In this document: positions 1 through 14,513 of the stretch, in pieces
How positions within the stretch are numbered: the stretch's first letter is position 1
Layout: each line of letters starts with the position of its first letter
Assembly (NCBI RefSeq): GCF_031755915.1
Contig: NC_083387.1
Location: 24,368,501-24,432,500 of the forward strand
From: Ziziphus jujuba
Taxonomy: Eukaryota; Streptophyta; Magnoliopsida; Rosales; Rhamnaceae
Reading direction: 5' to 3'
DNA length: 64,000 bases
Translations under genes and position numbers: made by a program
The notes under the pieces: generated by a model
Database searches by the model: none
The model's input: only the letters and a program-made list of their open reading frames with translations
What the model was told of the DNA's origin: nothing

Positions 1-142
1 ACAGGGATAGTGTATAAAAGATAAAAGACCAAAAGTTAAAAATATTGTATCTATCACCGTTTTAAACTTCCAATTCTTGTGTATACTGTTAGATGTGATT
101 TGTCAAAAAAGATAACTGTGGTACATAGTCAAATTTCCAGAA

Positions 143-250
143 TTATTTATATCTACACGCGCGCGCGCGCACACACACACATATATATATATATTATTTA
201 TATCTACACGCGCGCGCACACACACATATATATATATATATATACACTCC
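143..250. repeat. Duplicated compound microsatellite (CG)n(CA)n(TA)n
   Basis: Two tandem copies of a roughly 50-bp block each read TTATTTATATCTACA, then alternating CG, then CA, then TA dinucleotides. Alternating purine-pyrimidine DNA of this kind can adopt Z-form or cruciform structure. The block-level duplication suggests slippage or unequal exchange. No gene is associated with it. Confidence 0.9.
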
Positions 251-900
251 ATCTACGATGCAGTCGGTCCGCAAGATGATTTCTGAAACCGTCAACAAAA
301 CCGTCAACAATACTCACTGTCTACATGCAGACCGTTCTCCTATATATATGTATATATATAAGCCCAAAAAATTGCAAATGATGCAACTTCAACAAGGAGA
401 AAAATCAACCAAAATAATGGCTAGCCACGATTGACAAGGAGAGGGAATGACTAATAATTGTTATCTCAAGTTCGTTGCAATCGGACAAAAATTAAATTTC
501 AATAAAACAATATAAACAGAAACAAAATCGACTGAGAAAAGAAAACCCACTATGGTGATCAAATAAGTGATTATGAAAATTACCACTTACTGACTTCAAA
601 CGAACTAAATCCATGACCAAAACCTGAAAGATTTAAGACTTTAAAGCAAACAAGATAGAACTAGCATTCTAAGTGCCAAAACCAGTCAGCATTGCCAACG
701 ATAATTTGGCATCTAAGACCTAAAGAGTAATAACTATACAAAACCTTTTGTTCGTACAACTCAAGCATCCAACATACATAATATCTTTTCTGTATAAATA
801 AAACCAGAAGATTCAAACGTTCACAAACTTTGGCTCACATATGGCACAACACAGGTGATGAGACTCTTTTTTAACCTCGCAAATATCTTCCGTACCAACC
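251..900. other. 3' flank of the actin gene, no gene seen
   Basis: The stretch is AT-rich and lies downstream of the minus-strand actin stop codon. The part nearest 901 must contain the actin 3' UTR and polyadenylation site, but I could not fix the cleavage position. No convincing coding sequence or RNA gene is visible. Confidence 0.5.
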
Positions 901-2870
<1,970 letters not shown>

Positions 2871-2881
2871 CTTCTAAAATC

Positions 2882-3807
2882 CTGCATAACAAAAGTTCTG
2901 TCAAATGTAAGGAACCAGTGATGAAAATCCGACTAATAGAAGTAAAGAAGATATAAGAATATTGGTCTTATTCAACTTTTTAACTCCTTTTGCTTCAGGC
3001 AGTATTCTGTGCACTACCCCAAGCCTCTTTATAAGACAGCAGTGACAATAACCAATTCAAAAATCTATACGCAAGTTTTTTTTTCTAAATTGGCACAAAA
3101 TAATGAAATGCTTAACAGTAAAAACAGCTGTCTCATGCAGAATTGCTTATGAAAGATCGTTCCGTAATGGCAAAGATGATAACTCACTATGCAAAAAAAG
3201 CACTGCTTTCACTAAAATATATATTTATATTTATATATATATATATATATATATTTAATAATTTCCAAATCACTAATTCTCAAGCATCACATGAAAATGA
3301 ATATGCCAATTGCGGGAAGGAAAAAAGTTGAATATCATGACTGAAATCTAAATTTAAACATTACCAGCTATATCAACAATGATAAACCAAGCACAAAATT
3401 TATACATTTTTTTTTTTAACACTTTTGTTATTTTGGTGTTAATCAATTCAGATTTAAACAATCATACGGAAACATGATCAAGTAAATAACGCTCCTTTCT
3501 AACACAACCATTTGAAAACAGAATACAACAAACCCAGTTTTCAGATTTTATATTCAGATATGCAATGTTATAGAAAAACCTTAGAAAACCATCCATTAGT
3601 TACACAGCACAAAAATTTAAAAAACAAAAACAAAAGTTATTCTTTCAATTCCAGATGGGGAAAAAAAAAAAAAAAAAAAAAAAGAATCTTGAAACAGATG
3701 AATATAAAGATCACCCAGAAAAAAAAATAAATCGAAAAGAAAACCAACAAAATTCAATTTCCACATATTTCAATTTTGCCAAATAAAAGATAAAAAGGAA
3801 AGCTTAC
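2882..3807 (-). other. Predicted leader intron in the actin 5' UTR
   Basis: Reading the minus strand, a donor (AGG|GTAAGC) lies at 3807 and an acceptor (TTATGCAG|G) at 2882, eleven bases before the start codon. Plant actin genes commonly carry a leader intron that ends just upstream of the ATG and boosts expression. The 926-bp size is plausible. The position is inferred from the sequence, without transcript support. Confidence 0.75.
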
Positions 3808-3946
3808 CCTACAAAGAAAAAAGATATATGGGTTCGAAGCTTTTTGGCCTGATTTAAAGAGAATTTGGAAGATGGAGCCGGCTAGGGAAGCTGGAAAACT
3901 AAAAAAATAATGAGAGAGGAGTAGGTTGGCTGAGAATGAAGAGAAG

Positions 3947-3957
3947 CCTTATAAAAG
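3947..3957 (-). promoter_or_regulatory. Putative actin TATA box
   Basis: On the minus strand the sequence CTTTTATAAGG lies about 140 bp upstream of the predicted leader-intron donor. It is followed by a CT-rich stretch typical of plant 5' leaders. Transcription would be expected to start near 3915-3925. The call rests on spacing and motif only. Confidence 0.5.
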
Positions 3958-3959
3958 AA

Positions 3960-4419
3960 AGAGAAAGCGGTAAATGAGAGTGAAATGCAAATGAAATTCG
4001 ATGCAAATTCAAAATAGTTACGTGAGTTGTAACGTAGAAGCGAGTGTATAAAGCAGTTTTTTGTGTGATGATCTGGAAACTGAATGGAATATTGAAATCC
4101 AAACAGTCAAAGAGACCTTTCGGAGCCGTCCAAGCTTTGAGTTTTTGGTGTATTATGATTATTTGTAGGTGGAATCTCCGGATTTACACGTCAGCCAGGG
4201 CGGCTTATGTTGGGCTAGTGACTGGGTCCTGGCCCATTTTGGGCCCATCTTTGATTGCCTCCCATGGCTCTGAAATTTTTGCTGTATTCTTAGTTGGCGG
4301 CTTGGAAAATGCATGCTTAATGTGTAAGGATTAAGGATCTCTTGGTTTTCTTTCCTTTTTTTTCTTTTTCTTTTTTTTTTTTAAGCCCAAAAAATAAAAA
4401 AATAAAAAACTTGAGCTAA
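3960..4419. other. Upstream region of actin, ends at the duplication boundary
   Basis: The stretch holds probable actin promoter sequence and, near 4355-4405, poly-T and A-rich tracts. The reading frames here show no homology that I recognise. It ends at 4419/4420, where sequence shared with 12829 onward begins. Confidence 0.4.
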
Positions 4420-4591
4420 CTACTTTTTATTCCTAATGGTAAATGGGAATGCCTAGGCAACTGGTGATTTCCATATTCAATTTTAAAATTATAAATATTT
4501 ATATTTGAACCATATCGATAATCCATTTTTGACCCATTAATCCATTTTACAATTAAGTTTTTATATAATGTAATTTAGTCTTTGGTCGTAG

Positions 4592-4624
<33 letters not shown>

Positions 4625-6417
4625 GAATGAAGCATATTCCTTAATTTGTCAACAAACGAGTATCTACAAGAGAAAAAAATGATTTTTTTTTATGGGATTC
4701 AAAGATCAACTTTGGTGTAAATTCCAATTTAGTTATTAATTTAAAGGTCATTGATATGAACTGCCACTTAAAAGTATTTTATATTCTGGTTTCTAAACTT
4801 TTCTGTTAGCACGAAACCCTTTTAGATCCAAATGTTTGTTTGTTGCACTGTAAAGACTACGTCAAATTTTTGATTGTTCTCTAACGGAAAGAGCATACGG
4901 GACACGCATGCAAAGGTATATGTTGGTGATTATTTTACTTTATTTGATCTTATCCTGAGCGATTAAGATGCAACTTTGATATAGCTTAAAGGGTCACAAC
5001 AACCAAAAAAAAAATATATATATATATATAAATAATAAGAATAATAATAATAGAATTATTTTTGGATGTAAAATATTATGAATAATAAAGAGAATATATA
5101 AATGCTTAAAATTTAATTTTCACTATTGTCAAATATATATTACACATGATGTACATATGTATAGGTGAGGAATCTCCTCAATTTTTCTTAAAATTCAAAC
5201 ATAATAAAATAAAACAATTTCATAATAAGAATTTTTCCTTCTATTAATATTTATATGTCTATATGTTAATTTAAGTGATTGGATTTTTTGGAGAAAAAAA
5301 AACATTAAATAATGAAAGAACAAAAAACATGTAATTTTTTTCCTTTTTAATGAAAGAAAGATATACATGAATTGTTTTTTACACATATATTAATGCAATA
5401 ACTCTTAAAATTTTTAAATGTGTGAGCATTTGTCACGTAGCATAACAGATATACTATTTTATTAAGTTGTTGTGAAGTCATTTTCAGAACTAGATTTTTA
5501 ATTATAAAAAATCATTGAAGTATCTCCCAAAGTACCTATTCCAAGGATGAGTTTTCTTTTTAATTTTTATTTTTTCCATTAAAAAAAAATTGCTTAAAAG
5601 ATCCATTCAATTCTAAAATGAGATTAGCTCAGTTAATGTGTCACTTATATCCACACCAGTTAAAAGATCGTGGATTTAAAATATTGGATTAAAAGAAAAA
5701 TACTGTAAACGATTCAAAAAAAAAAATCCATTTAATTTTAGGTTGTACACGCTTTCAATAAACGAGTAACATAAGTAATTAATATAAATATTAAACAATA
5801 GATTATATTCATTATTCTGTTATGAATTTAATTTATATTTGTCAAGCATATAATTTACATACATTAAAATCACCTAGCCATTTCTAAAATACAAACAAAA
5901 AGAAAAATAAATAAATAAAAAGAAAAACAATAACTAGGGTTAAGTATTACACATAATTTGCATTCCTAAACTATGCATTGCTTTTAATTCACTTGGCTCT
6001 TTAACGTATTATTATTTTCACTTTGGCACAGATATTGTTGGCACGATCCAAATTTCGTATGGAAAAAAGCCATATGATAAAATTTACATGCCTTTTGATA
6101 AAAAGCGTTTCCGTACATAAAACAACTAAAAATGCAGAAATTGAAAGATTTAATTAAAAAAAAAAACATATATAAACAAATGATAGATCGATCTGGAGGG
6201 TTTTAATAAATGGACAATTTTACTGTTTTTGTTTTTGTCTTCTTTTGTTTCTAAGTTTTTTTTTTCTATTAAAAAAAATGTTATTTTTCCAAAATATCTT
6301 TCATAACAAAGCATATAACTTGTACATGTGACTTTTTTCAATCCAAATTTTGGATCGTATTAACAATATATTATACCAAAAAGGAGAGAAAAATTATATA
6401 TATTTGCTTAAATGAAA

Positions 6418-6465
<48 letters not shown>

Positions 6466-6498
6466 AATTTAGAGGTACAAAATGTAATATGAATCCCA

Positions 6499-6530
<32 letters not shown>

Positions 6531-6877
6531 AATATTATGTCAGTTTGAGCAGAACTAATTTTTTTTCTAAATCAAAAAAAGAAAGGACCAAAAAAAAAAA
6601 GTTTAATAAAGTAGATTATCACAGTAAGTTCATGATTCCATGCGTCCTAAAAATTCTAATTCTTGGACTCACGAATAAAGTGGTAAAAAAGCAATACAAA
6701 GCAATAGCACAAATATGAGTCATGATTGGAGGAAGTAATTTTGACGCCAAATTTATTAGATTCCCTCTTGGCAAAAGCAAAAAGCATTACCAAAGTTCAT
6801 TACCAACGTTCAAACTCCTTCAAAATAAACAAATAATACTCCACTAAACTGAACCAAACCCAACCAATTAATTTCTC
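4420..6877. other. Intergenic DNA upstream of the unit A RNase III-like gene
   Basis: The stretch is AT-rich with poly-T near 4600, TA runs near 5015-5030, 6425-6455 and 6505-6530, and no credible coding sequence. Its counterpart in unit B is split by the LTR insertion, lying at 12829-13381 and 21117-22949. A tRNA-A-box-like string (TTAGCTCAGTTAATG) near 5626 has no cloverleaf and may be an old SINE scrap. Confidence 0.6.
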
Positions 6878-9800
6878 ATGGCGATCGACATCAAGAAGGT
6901 GGAGGAGATTATAGATTACAAATTCAAGAACAAGAAGTTATTAGAGGAGGCCCTCACTCACCCCCCGGGCAATACTGGTTCTCCTTCTTACGAACGGCTC
7001 GAGTTCTTGGGCGACGCCGTCATCGGCCTTGCCATTAGCAAACATTTCTTTTGGGATGAACATTATGATCTCAGTCCCAACGACCTAACGCGCCTACGTT
7101 CTGCTAATGTTAACAACGATAAACTGGCTCGTGTGGCAGCCCATCTCGGTCTCTACCACCATGTTCAAGGCACTAATATTAGCGACTCTCTTGAGCAGGT
7201 TAGGGTGGTTTATAATTTGTGGCCATTTAATTTTCATTATTATTATTATTTTTATATAGTTTGGTTTATTTTGTTTTATGGACAGAAAGTATTCAAGCTG
7301 AGAGTGTCTTTGGTTTTTTGGCTAATTTGTTACCATCTGGACTTAGAGCCTTTCCTTGTCTAATTTCTATCTAATAATTTGCATAATCATGTGGGAAACA
7401 AATTACAAATTTTTTGGTTAACAAATTAAAATGTTCATATGCACGGTTGGGAACAGTGGGACTTTTTTCTTTTTTTTTTTTTTCCTTAAGAAAAAGGATT
7501 TAGTACTTTTTAAATATTTGTTATTAATTTCCAATAAAACTAATATATTATTTTTCCAACCATATTAGTAAATGTATAGAAATTTTAAATTATTTTAATA
7601 ATTTAATAATATTTTTCCAACTATACTATTGAATTGTCAAAATTTTTAAATTACTTTTGACAATATAAAATTATTTTTAAAAATTATAAAATTATTGGTT
7701 TCAAAAAATATATTTTAAAATTATAGAAATGATTAAAAATAAATCTTTTGCGGTTATTAATTTTTGCCATGTGTCCTAGATTAAAAATATTAAGGATTAA
7801 CAATACTTTTGGACACTTTAATTCGTCCCCAAATTCAATTAAATGCATTAAGTTTCAATTTTTTTAATTGATTACCTCCATTTTCGTTTTAGTTTTATTT
7901 TAGGCTCCATTTTAAATTTTTTCGATTAAAACTCCTAGTTTTAGTTTTTATTTCAATGTGGACAAAAACAAATGAAAATTTTGTTCAATATAAATGTCTT
8001 ATTATAAATCCAAAAATTTTATTAACTTAAAATATTAAAAACTAAACAAAATTTTCTACCATAATAAGATTAAATATACAATGCTCAAATTGAAATAAAA
8101 CGAAAATTAAAGATCTCATCTGGAAAAAAAAAAAAAGGGAAAATGGAAACCAAATTGAAACTAATAAGAAAAATGAACCACTCAATTAAAAGTGAAGGCA
8201 AACTGGAGTCCAAAAAAATAATTAACCCAAATATTAAATATATGTTAGATATGGGGTAGTATACAAGGTCTTTTCTATTTACATATAGGTTTCATTTGGG
8301 AAGTATCAAAATTGAGAGGGAAATTAATTCATGAGATTTCGTTTCCCATGATTTAGTTTGTTGAGAATTAATTTTTATCCTGGTCTGTTTTATGAGTAAT
8401 AAGAAAGTTGGGATCTACAATTAATTAAATTTAATATTATATAATAAATTAAGGGTAAATATGTATTTTAAAAAATTCAAAACTATTTTTTTGAAGATTC
8501 TTAAAATGACACCTATATAGATGGGAACAATTTTTTCATATATTTTCTACATTAATGGGAATCTAATTCCCTGTACCACACTTTTACATATTACAATAAA
8601 CATTCAAACAAAAAAAAATCCTTACTTTTTAAAGAAATTAGATTCTCACTAACTTTACCTTTATTCAAACATGCCGATAGTTTTTATTTAATTTTATTAA
8701 CAAAAAATTTTTTGTTGCTTTTAGTAACCGAGCTTTGCTAAGAAATTTAGCTCAAGTTAATATGGCATGAACTAATTAATGTTTTGGATTTGCTGGAAAA
8801 AAAAAATGTATTTTTTTTATATCATTCTCAAAAAAAAAATAAAAAATAAAAAAAAAGATGCATTTTCACCCAATAAAAAAATGACGCATAGGTACTATAT
8901 ATATTGTACTGCTTTCCTCTTTGCTAATTTATTTGAATTTTGCTGGGGTTTTATTTTATTTTATATCTTTCTAAAAAATTTTATAGGTTAAGGAATTTAA
9001 TTTTTCTTTTGTTTAAATAAGGCTGAGAAGTTTGAAAAAGAAATGCGTGAAGAAAAATGGTTGGTATATGGGAGAGAAAAAGGTCCTAAATTTCTTGCTG
9101 ATATTGTGGAGTCTATTGCAGCTGCTATTTATGTTGACCTCAATTTTGATATGCAAAAGCTATATCCGGTATGTATTTTTAAGGTTTCTCCTCTACTTTC
9201 TATATGTTTGTCGTTTTAGATGATAGTTTCTTTTTTTTTTCTTTTTTCCTTTTTCTTCGAGGCACAAGCTTATCAAGAAACTTAATAGTAAAAACCATAT
9301 AAAAGTAATGATTTGCTTTTTTGAGTTCTCTCAAAAATATAATTAATTATGTCAATTTTATTTTATTTTATTTTTTAAGTATTTCATGTATATATATATA
9401 TTTTGGAAGTGTTTGTTTTCCATTCCTTTTTTTGTTTTTTGTTTTTTTTTTTTTTTTGTTAATATTTTGTAGATCTTGGAAAGACGTCTTTTGAAGCCTA
9501 TAATTACACTTGGATACTTGGAAAATCATCCACAACCAATAAAGGAGCTATACGAGCTGTGCCAGAAAAAAGGCAAGCAAATAGAGATTAAATGTGAAAG
9601 AGATGGATACAAAACCACTTCAATGCTAGTGTTTACATTGATGAAGAGTTCATTGCCTCCAAGTCTTCTAAGCTAAAAAAGAATGCAAGGATTTATGCAG
9701 CTGACGCAGCTTTGTCTGTGCTACGTCCGAAGCGGGAGACGCCTGTTAATGATGGTGGTGGAGATTATGAGACTGAAGGAGAAGATGAAGAAGAGCTCCA

Positions 9801-10008
9801 TGATCAGAAGAAGAAATGGACCAAAACAATTTACAGGTAAGATTTTTTTTTTTTATTTTAAGATGTTTAATTTGTGTATATTTAAATTATTGTAATTGTC
9901 ATCGGGCTAATTTATTTATTTATTTATTATTTTTTTTTTTTTGGTGTCATCAGGTTGATTATATTGGCAATATTAGTTGCATTTATAGGAAACGTGATGA
10001 AGGATTAG
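6878..10008 (+). pseudogene. RNase III-like gene (RTL2 type), copy A, frameshifted
   Basis: Exons are 6878-7198, 9022-9168, 9473-9836 and 9954-10008, with GT/AG borders equivalent to the intact copy at 22950. Exon 1 carries the RNase III signature ERLEFLGDAVIG, and exon 2 carries DIVESIAAAIY with the second catalytic Asp/Glu pair. Exon 3 should encode one dsRNA-binding domain, but a run of A after GATGGATAC has four bases (9611-9614) where copy B has five. This shifts the frame and gives a stop at 9674-9676. Beyond the lesion the original frame stays open and conserved to the hydrophobic tail of exon 4, so the damage is recent, or a sequencing error. If translated, the product would be about 223 residues: the RNase III domain with half a dsRBD. 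The stop lies about 160 nt before the last exon junction, so the mRNA is a candidate for nonsense-mediated decay. Intron 1 hosts a MITE. Confidence 0.8.
8289..8677. mobile_element. MITE-like insertion in intron 1, unit A only
   Basis: Unit A has 389 bp that unit B lacks at TTTACATATAG|TTTTTATTTAA (B: about 24490). The block is flanked by TAG on both sides (8286-8288 and 8678-8680). It starts GTTTCATTTGGGAAGTATC, and its reverse complement starts TCGGCATGTTTGAATAAAGG, giving loosely matching ends. There is no coding capacity. It probably belongs to a three-base-target-site superfamily such as PIF/Harbinger; the superfamily call is tentative. Confidence 0.6.
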
Positions 10009-11517
10009 ACTAGCTTAATTAAGCTGTTGAAATTGCAACAATAATTGTCATCGATGAGGTTGAAGGTGATTTATTCGGGTCACACCATATATTAATCGAG
10101 TTCCAGCTTGATTAAGATATGCTATAGTGCAATATGGGGTACTAACTTCATTTAATTTTGTACTAATTAGTATTGATTTACTTTTCAAGGTTTAATATGT
10201 GAATCTCAAGATGGTTTAGATATATAAGATTATAAATGTTGTTTACAATTATTCATCTTGTGTGATGCGATACTGATGATACTTCAAAAATAAATGTTTA
10301 GACTTTAGAGAGACCAGATTGAATTTTTGATATATAATTATAAGATGAATATGTATACAACTGAGTCATATTATTATCAAGTTGATATAATTTAAGCTAC
10401 ATATTCTCCAATATAATAATCGAATAGCAATTTTTTCTTTTATTCTTTAAAAATTTCTTCACATCTAATATATATATATATATATATAATACAATAGGGA
10501 AGGGGATTTTCACCACTAGGCCAATATAGTCAAATAGTTAATTTAATAGGCATATTATTTGGAGTTTTCTTTTTTTTCTCTTTTTTTTATTAAAAAAATT
10601 ATTGTTGGAGTCGCTTGTTGTTGTTGTTATTATTATAATGATCATCATCTTTGAAATTTGTTAACCATATATGATTTATGTAATCTAGATATAACACTTC
10701 TTATACCATATTCTAAAATTGTTTATACATTCTTCAAAGTATTTTGGATCATATATATATATATAGTATAAAGTCCGTAGTATTTATTTGCTTTCAAAAA
10801 TGTTTAAAACAACCACAAAAAACTAAGCACTAGTAGTCGTAAATTGCTTAATTAGTCTAAAATCTTTATACATGACTTTTTAAGTGTTTCAAGAGCAATA
10901 GAGAAAGCGTTTAATAGGAAATGAAAATTATGTTTCTAATTGGAATTTTCACCAACATCAAAATTTAAACCATATATAGATATATTCTTAGAAGGTTTTT
11001 GGAACTCGGAAGTAATAGCTTTTATGGCTGTAGGGAACAAAATTCTTGATTTGTGCTGCACCCATATCGGTGTTAATTGGGATACTACAAGGATAAAAAT
11101 GCAAAAGGTTAGAAACTATCCAAAATCTATAAACTTCAACCAAACAAATATTTGAAATAACCAAATTACAAGAACCAACCAAACCCTTTTTTTTTTTTTT
11201 CTTATTTACGTTTCTTTTCGAAAAATCAACAAGTTCTTATACAATTATCCATATATTTTCAATACGAACCCTCTTACTGAATTTATTAGTCATTTGACCC
11301 CAAAAAAAACAAAAAACAAAAAAACAAAAAACAAAATTTTATTAAAGTGGAAGGCAGATAAAACAAAGGGTAAAACACATACGTTAAAAGTCAAAACCTT
11401 AAAGACTAATTTTTTCTGAGAAAATTCCAAATCCCAAAAACATGTTTATGTGAACAACAAACCATCCCCGGCCAATATTCCTCTTGATCTTCTCGAGGAA
11501 GCCCTTTTCTGAGCTCA
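10009..11517. other. Intergenic DNA between RNase III-like copy A and PHD fragment
   Basis: This is the 3' flank of the RNase III-like gene and the 5' flank of the truncated PHD gene. It is colinear with 25837-27822 apart from a MITE found only there. It contains TA runs near 10466 and 10746. I see no further gene. Confidence 0.6.
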
Positions 11518-12828
11518 ATGAAGCCCGATCAACAACACGACGACGAAACCCAAAACTAGGGATGGACATGGATTGGGTTGGTTATGTTTTGGACCGAAAT
11601 ACAACTCAATCCATATATATCGGTTTTTCTAATTTACAATCCAAACCAAATCATTGAAGTATTAAATCCAAACCAAACCAAACCATTTATGATCTGTTTG
11701 GTTTGGATTGGTTGATCGGTTTGAAACTTACTAATTTATAAATATATAATACAAATAAAAAATTTTCCAAATATAAAATATAAATAATAAATTATAATTA
11801 TCCAAACATAAAATATAATGAGAATAATACAACATAGTCTATAATGGAAAATAAAGAAAAAAATGTAGCAAATGACACACATCATGCACTTATTAAATAG
11901 CAAACATTAATGTCATCATCTCACTCCTATAAAATCAAACTAAAATTGTTAGAACAAATAATGTAAAATAATACATTCGTCAAAATTCATTCACTCAAGA
12001 ATCAATGCATAATTCCTTTTTTTTTTTAACTTTAAAACTTTGGTAAATTATAAGTCAATCAACGTTGACAGTTCACTAATTTTAATTGATTTTGTAAGCT
12101 CTACAAAGATCAAAACAATAAAATTAGTAATAAATTATATTTAAACATTTATATATATATATATAAGTAACAATTGGATACAATATATGTAGATATATAT
12201 TATATATATATGATGGGGATGTAAAAAATATATATATATTATCGTGATGGTGATGGACTGGTGGTGGGTGGCAACAAAGGTAAATGTTTAGTTTAGGGTT
12301 ACAACTTATAATTTGATTTGGAATTTGAGATATGGGAATGTAAAAGAAAATATATATATATATATATATATTAAAAATCAATATATAAAAATGGAAAAAA
12401 AAAATTTAAAAACTAATATATAAAAATGAAAAAAATATTATAAAATTAATATATAAAAATGAAAAAAATAAAAAATATATAATTTTTTAGTTATATAATA
12501 TATTATTTGGATTGAATTGGATTGGATTTATATTTCCAATCCATAACCAATCCAATCCATACAATTTATAATATTTTGAACCCCATCCAATCTAATTGAT
12601 ATAAAAATCCAATCCAAACCGTTAAAAATGGATTGGATTGGGCGGATTGGATTGGATTTTGTGCACCCCTACCCAAAACCCAAAAATCCCCAACGAATCC
12701 AAACCCCCACCACCATCTTCTTCTTCTTCCTCGCCTCCACGCGAGAAAACCAGGGACTTGCCCACTCTCTCCGAATGCCACGCCTGCAAATTCCGAATCG
12801 ACATCGCCGACGACAAAAGCAAGCTCCA
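11518..12828 (+). pseudogene. 5' fragment of PHD-finger gene, split by hAT and cut at duplication junction
   Basis: The piece 11518-11556 plus 12680-12828 aligns with the first 210 bases of the intact gene at 27823. It starts MKPDQQ and runs through the proline/serine stretch to CHACKFRIDIADDKSKLH. A hAT element sits after codon 13. The copy ends where unit B begins, so it lacks the PHD finger and everything downstream. It is non-functional, and useful as the marker of the duplication breakpoint. Confidence 0.9.
11557..12671. mobile_element. Non-autonomous hAT-type transposon
   Basis: The element begins TAGGGATGGACATGG and ends GTGCACCCCTA, whose reverse complement is TAGGGGTGCAC. These are imperfect terminal inverted repeats of hAT style. 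It is flanked by a perfect 8-bp target duplication CCCAAAAC (11549-11556 and 12672-12679), the hAT hallmark. The subterminal regions are packed with GGATTGG/CCAATCC repeats, a likely transposase-binding array. At 1,115 bp it has no transposase ORF, so an autonomous relative must have mobilised it. Unit B has the empty site, so it inserted after the segmental duplication. Confidence 0.9.
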
Positions 12829-14513
12829 CTACTTTTTATTCCAAATGGTAAATGGGATGTGTATATCTGGATTCGAATGCCTAGGCAACGGGGATTTTCA
12901 TATTTTTAAAATTATAAATATTCATATTTGAACCATACTTGTAATCTAACTTCGATCCATTAATCCATTTTATAACAAAGTTTTTATATAATGTAATTTA
13001 ATCTTTGGTCATAGTTGGTTTTTTTTTTTTCAGTTAGAAGCATATTCCATAATTTGTCAACACAAGAGTCTCTAGAAAAAAAAAAAAAATTGATTTTTTT
13101 ATGGGATTCAAAGATCAATATTGGTGTAAATTCAAATTTAATTATTAATTTAAAGGTAATTGATATGAACTGCCACTTAAAAGTATTTTGTATCTTGGTT
13201 TCTAAACTTTTCTGTGAGCACGAAACTCTTTTAGATCCAAATGTTTGTTTGTTGCACTGTAAAGACTATTTCAAATTTTTGATCGTTCTCTAATGGAAAG
13301 CGCAAATGGGACACGCATGCTATTTTACTTTTTTTAAACTTATTCTGAGCGATTAAGATGCAACTTTGATATAGCTTAAAGTGTCAGGACCCGTCCAAAG
13401 TTCCCCACCGGAACCCTAGACAAGCCCTGATCCCAGGGAAACCCTACCGAACCCTCCTGTGGAAAATCCGGCAGAACCTCCCCTAAGGGATGGACTTACC
13501 ACAAAATTTCCTACACTGAAAACGCACTTCTATACTTGTCCCCTTATTCCTCCCACAGTACTACAAGTTGGTTCCACAAATTTCAGCACTTCAATATAAA
13601 TACAGTAATCCAGTGCAATTTAAATACATAAGCGTCCCATACAGTATACAGAGCTTTATGAAGTACTACAAAGTATAGAATACAGCAATAGTGAAAGAAA
13701 CATTACAACTGCAATAAAAGAAGAACAGGGTACTTCACGAACTAAACAGCGAGGAAGATCAAGTCCGCTCCGAATAAACACCGACAACCTGGTACCTAGA
13801 GGAACGGAATTTAAGAGTGTGAGATGCTAATCATCTCAGTGAGCGACCCTATCTATTATATAATATAATACCACGATAATAAGTATATAAATAATAATTA
13901 ATTGGAAAATAATAATTTCTCTCAAAACCCTTACAATTCTCTTAGTTGGAAAAGTTCCCCTTTTAAAACCTTTTCACAAAACCCTTTGTTCGTATTCCCC
14001 GAAAATCAAGACATCAAATAAATACCAGAAACGGTAATAATTATATTTTTAATTCTAATACAGTTTCAAAACATTTTATTTTTAAAACACAGTTCTGAAA
14101 ATCATTTGATGCACCCACTATATACCAGTGATGCCAACAGTACCCAACGTCCCATGGTACCGCCAGACAGGAGGTTATAGAAAGAAACCGGCATACGGTC
14201 GCGTGGCGTCCCACTGCGCCGCTGCTAACATGGTGTCGCGGCCATGGAGGGGTGGCCACCCTCATCCAATGGCAACCACAGGACACCCTCATAATATCAC
14301 CTGCGCGCTACTCACACCCACCTACGCGCTAATCATATCCGTGTGCACAATATCCATATCACATATAATCAGAACACCAGTACATGCACGGTGCATCTAA
14401 AAATCATAAAATTCACAAATTTAAATTATATAACAAATTTCACATTTTGCATAATCATGGGTATAGTCCATCCGCTTGAACCCGGAAATTCTCCACAATT
14501 TCTTTATAATCAA

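Larger units (their letters stand above)
4420..12828. repeat. Segmental tandem duplication, unit A
   Basis: From TACTTTTTATTCC at 4421 this unit runs colinear with the block starting at 12830. Shared landmarks in order are the AATGGTAAATGGGA block, the RNase III-like gene and the first codons of a PHD-finger gene. The unit stops abruptly within the PHD gene at 12828, where unit B begins. Only one or two bases of homology (AC) exist at the junction, so the duplication probably arose by end joining or template switching, not by exchange between long repeats. Without a 1,115-bp hAT element and a 389-bp MITE the unit is about 6.9 kb. Unit A keeps the original left flank (actin side). Confidence 0.9.

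Noticed and set aside
5618..5700. Possible tRNA or tRNA-derived SINE (TTAGCTCAGTTAATG string)
   Set aside because: No acceptor stem or anticodon arm can be formed, and the unit B counterpart is decayed. At most it is a SINE scrap.
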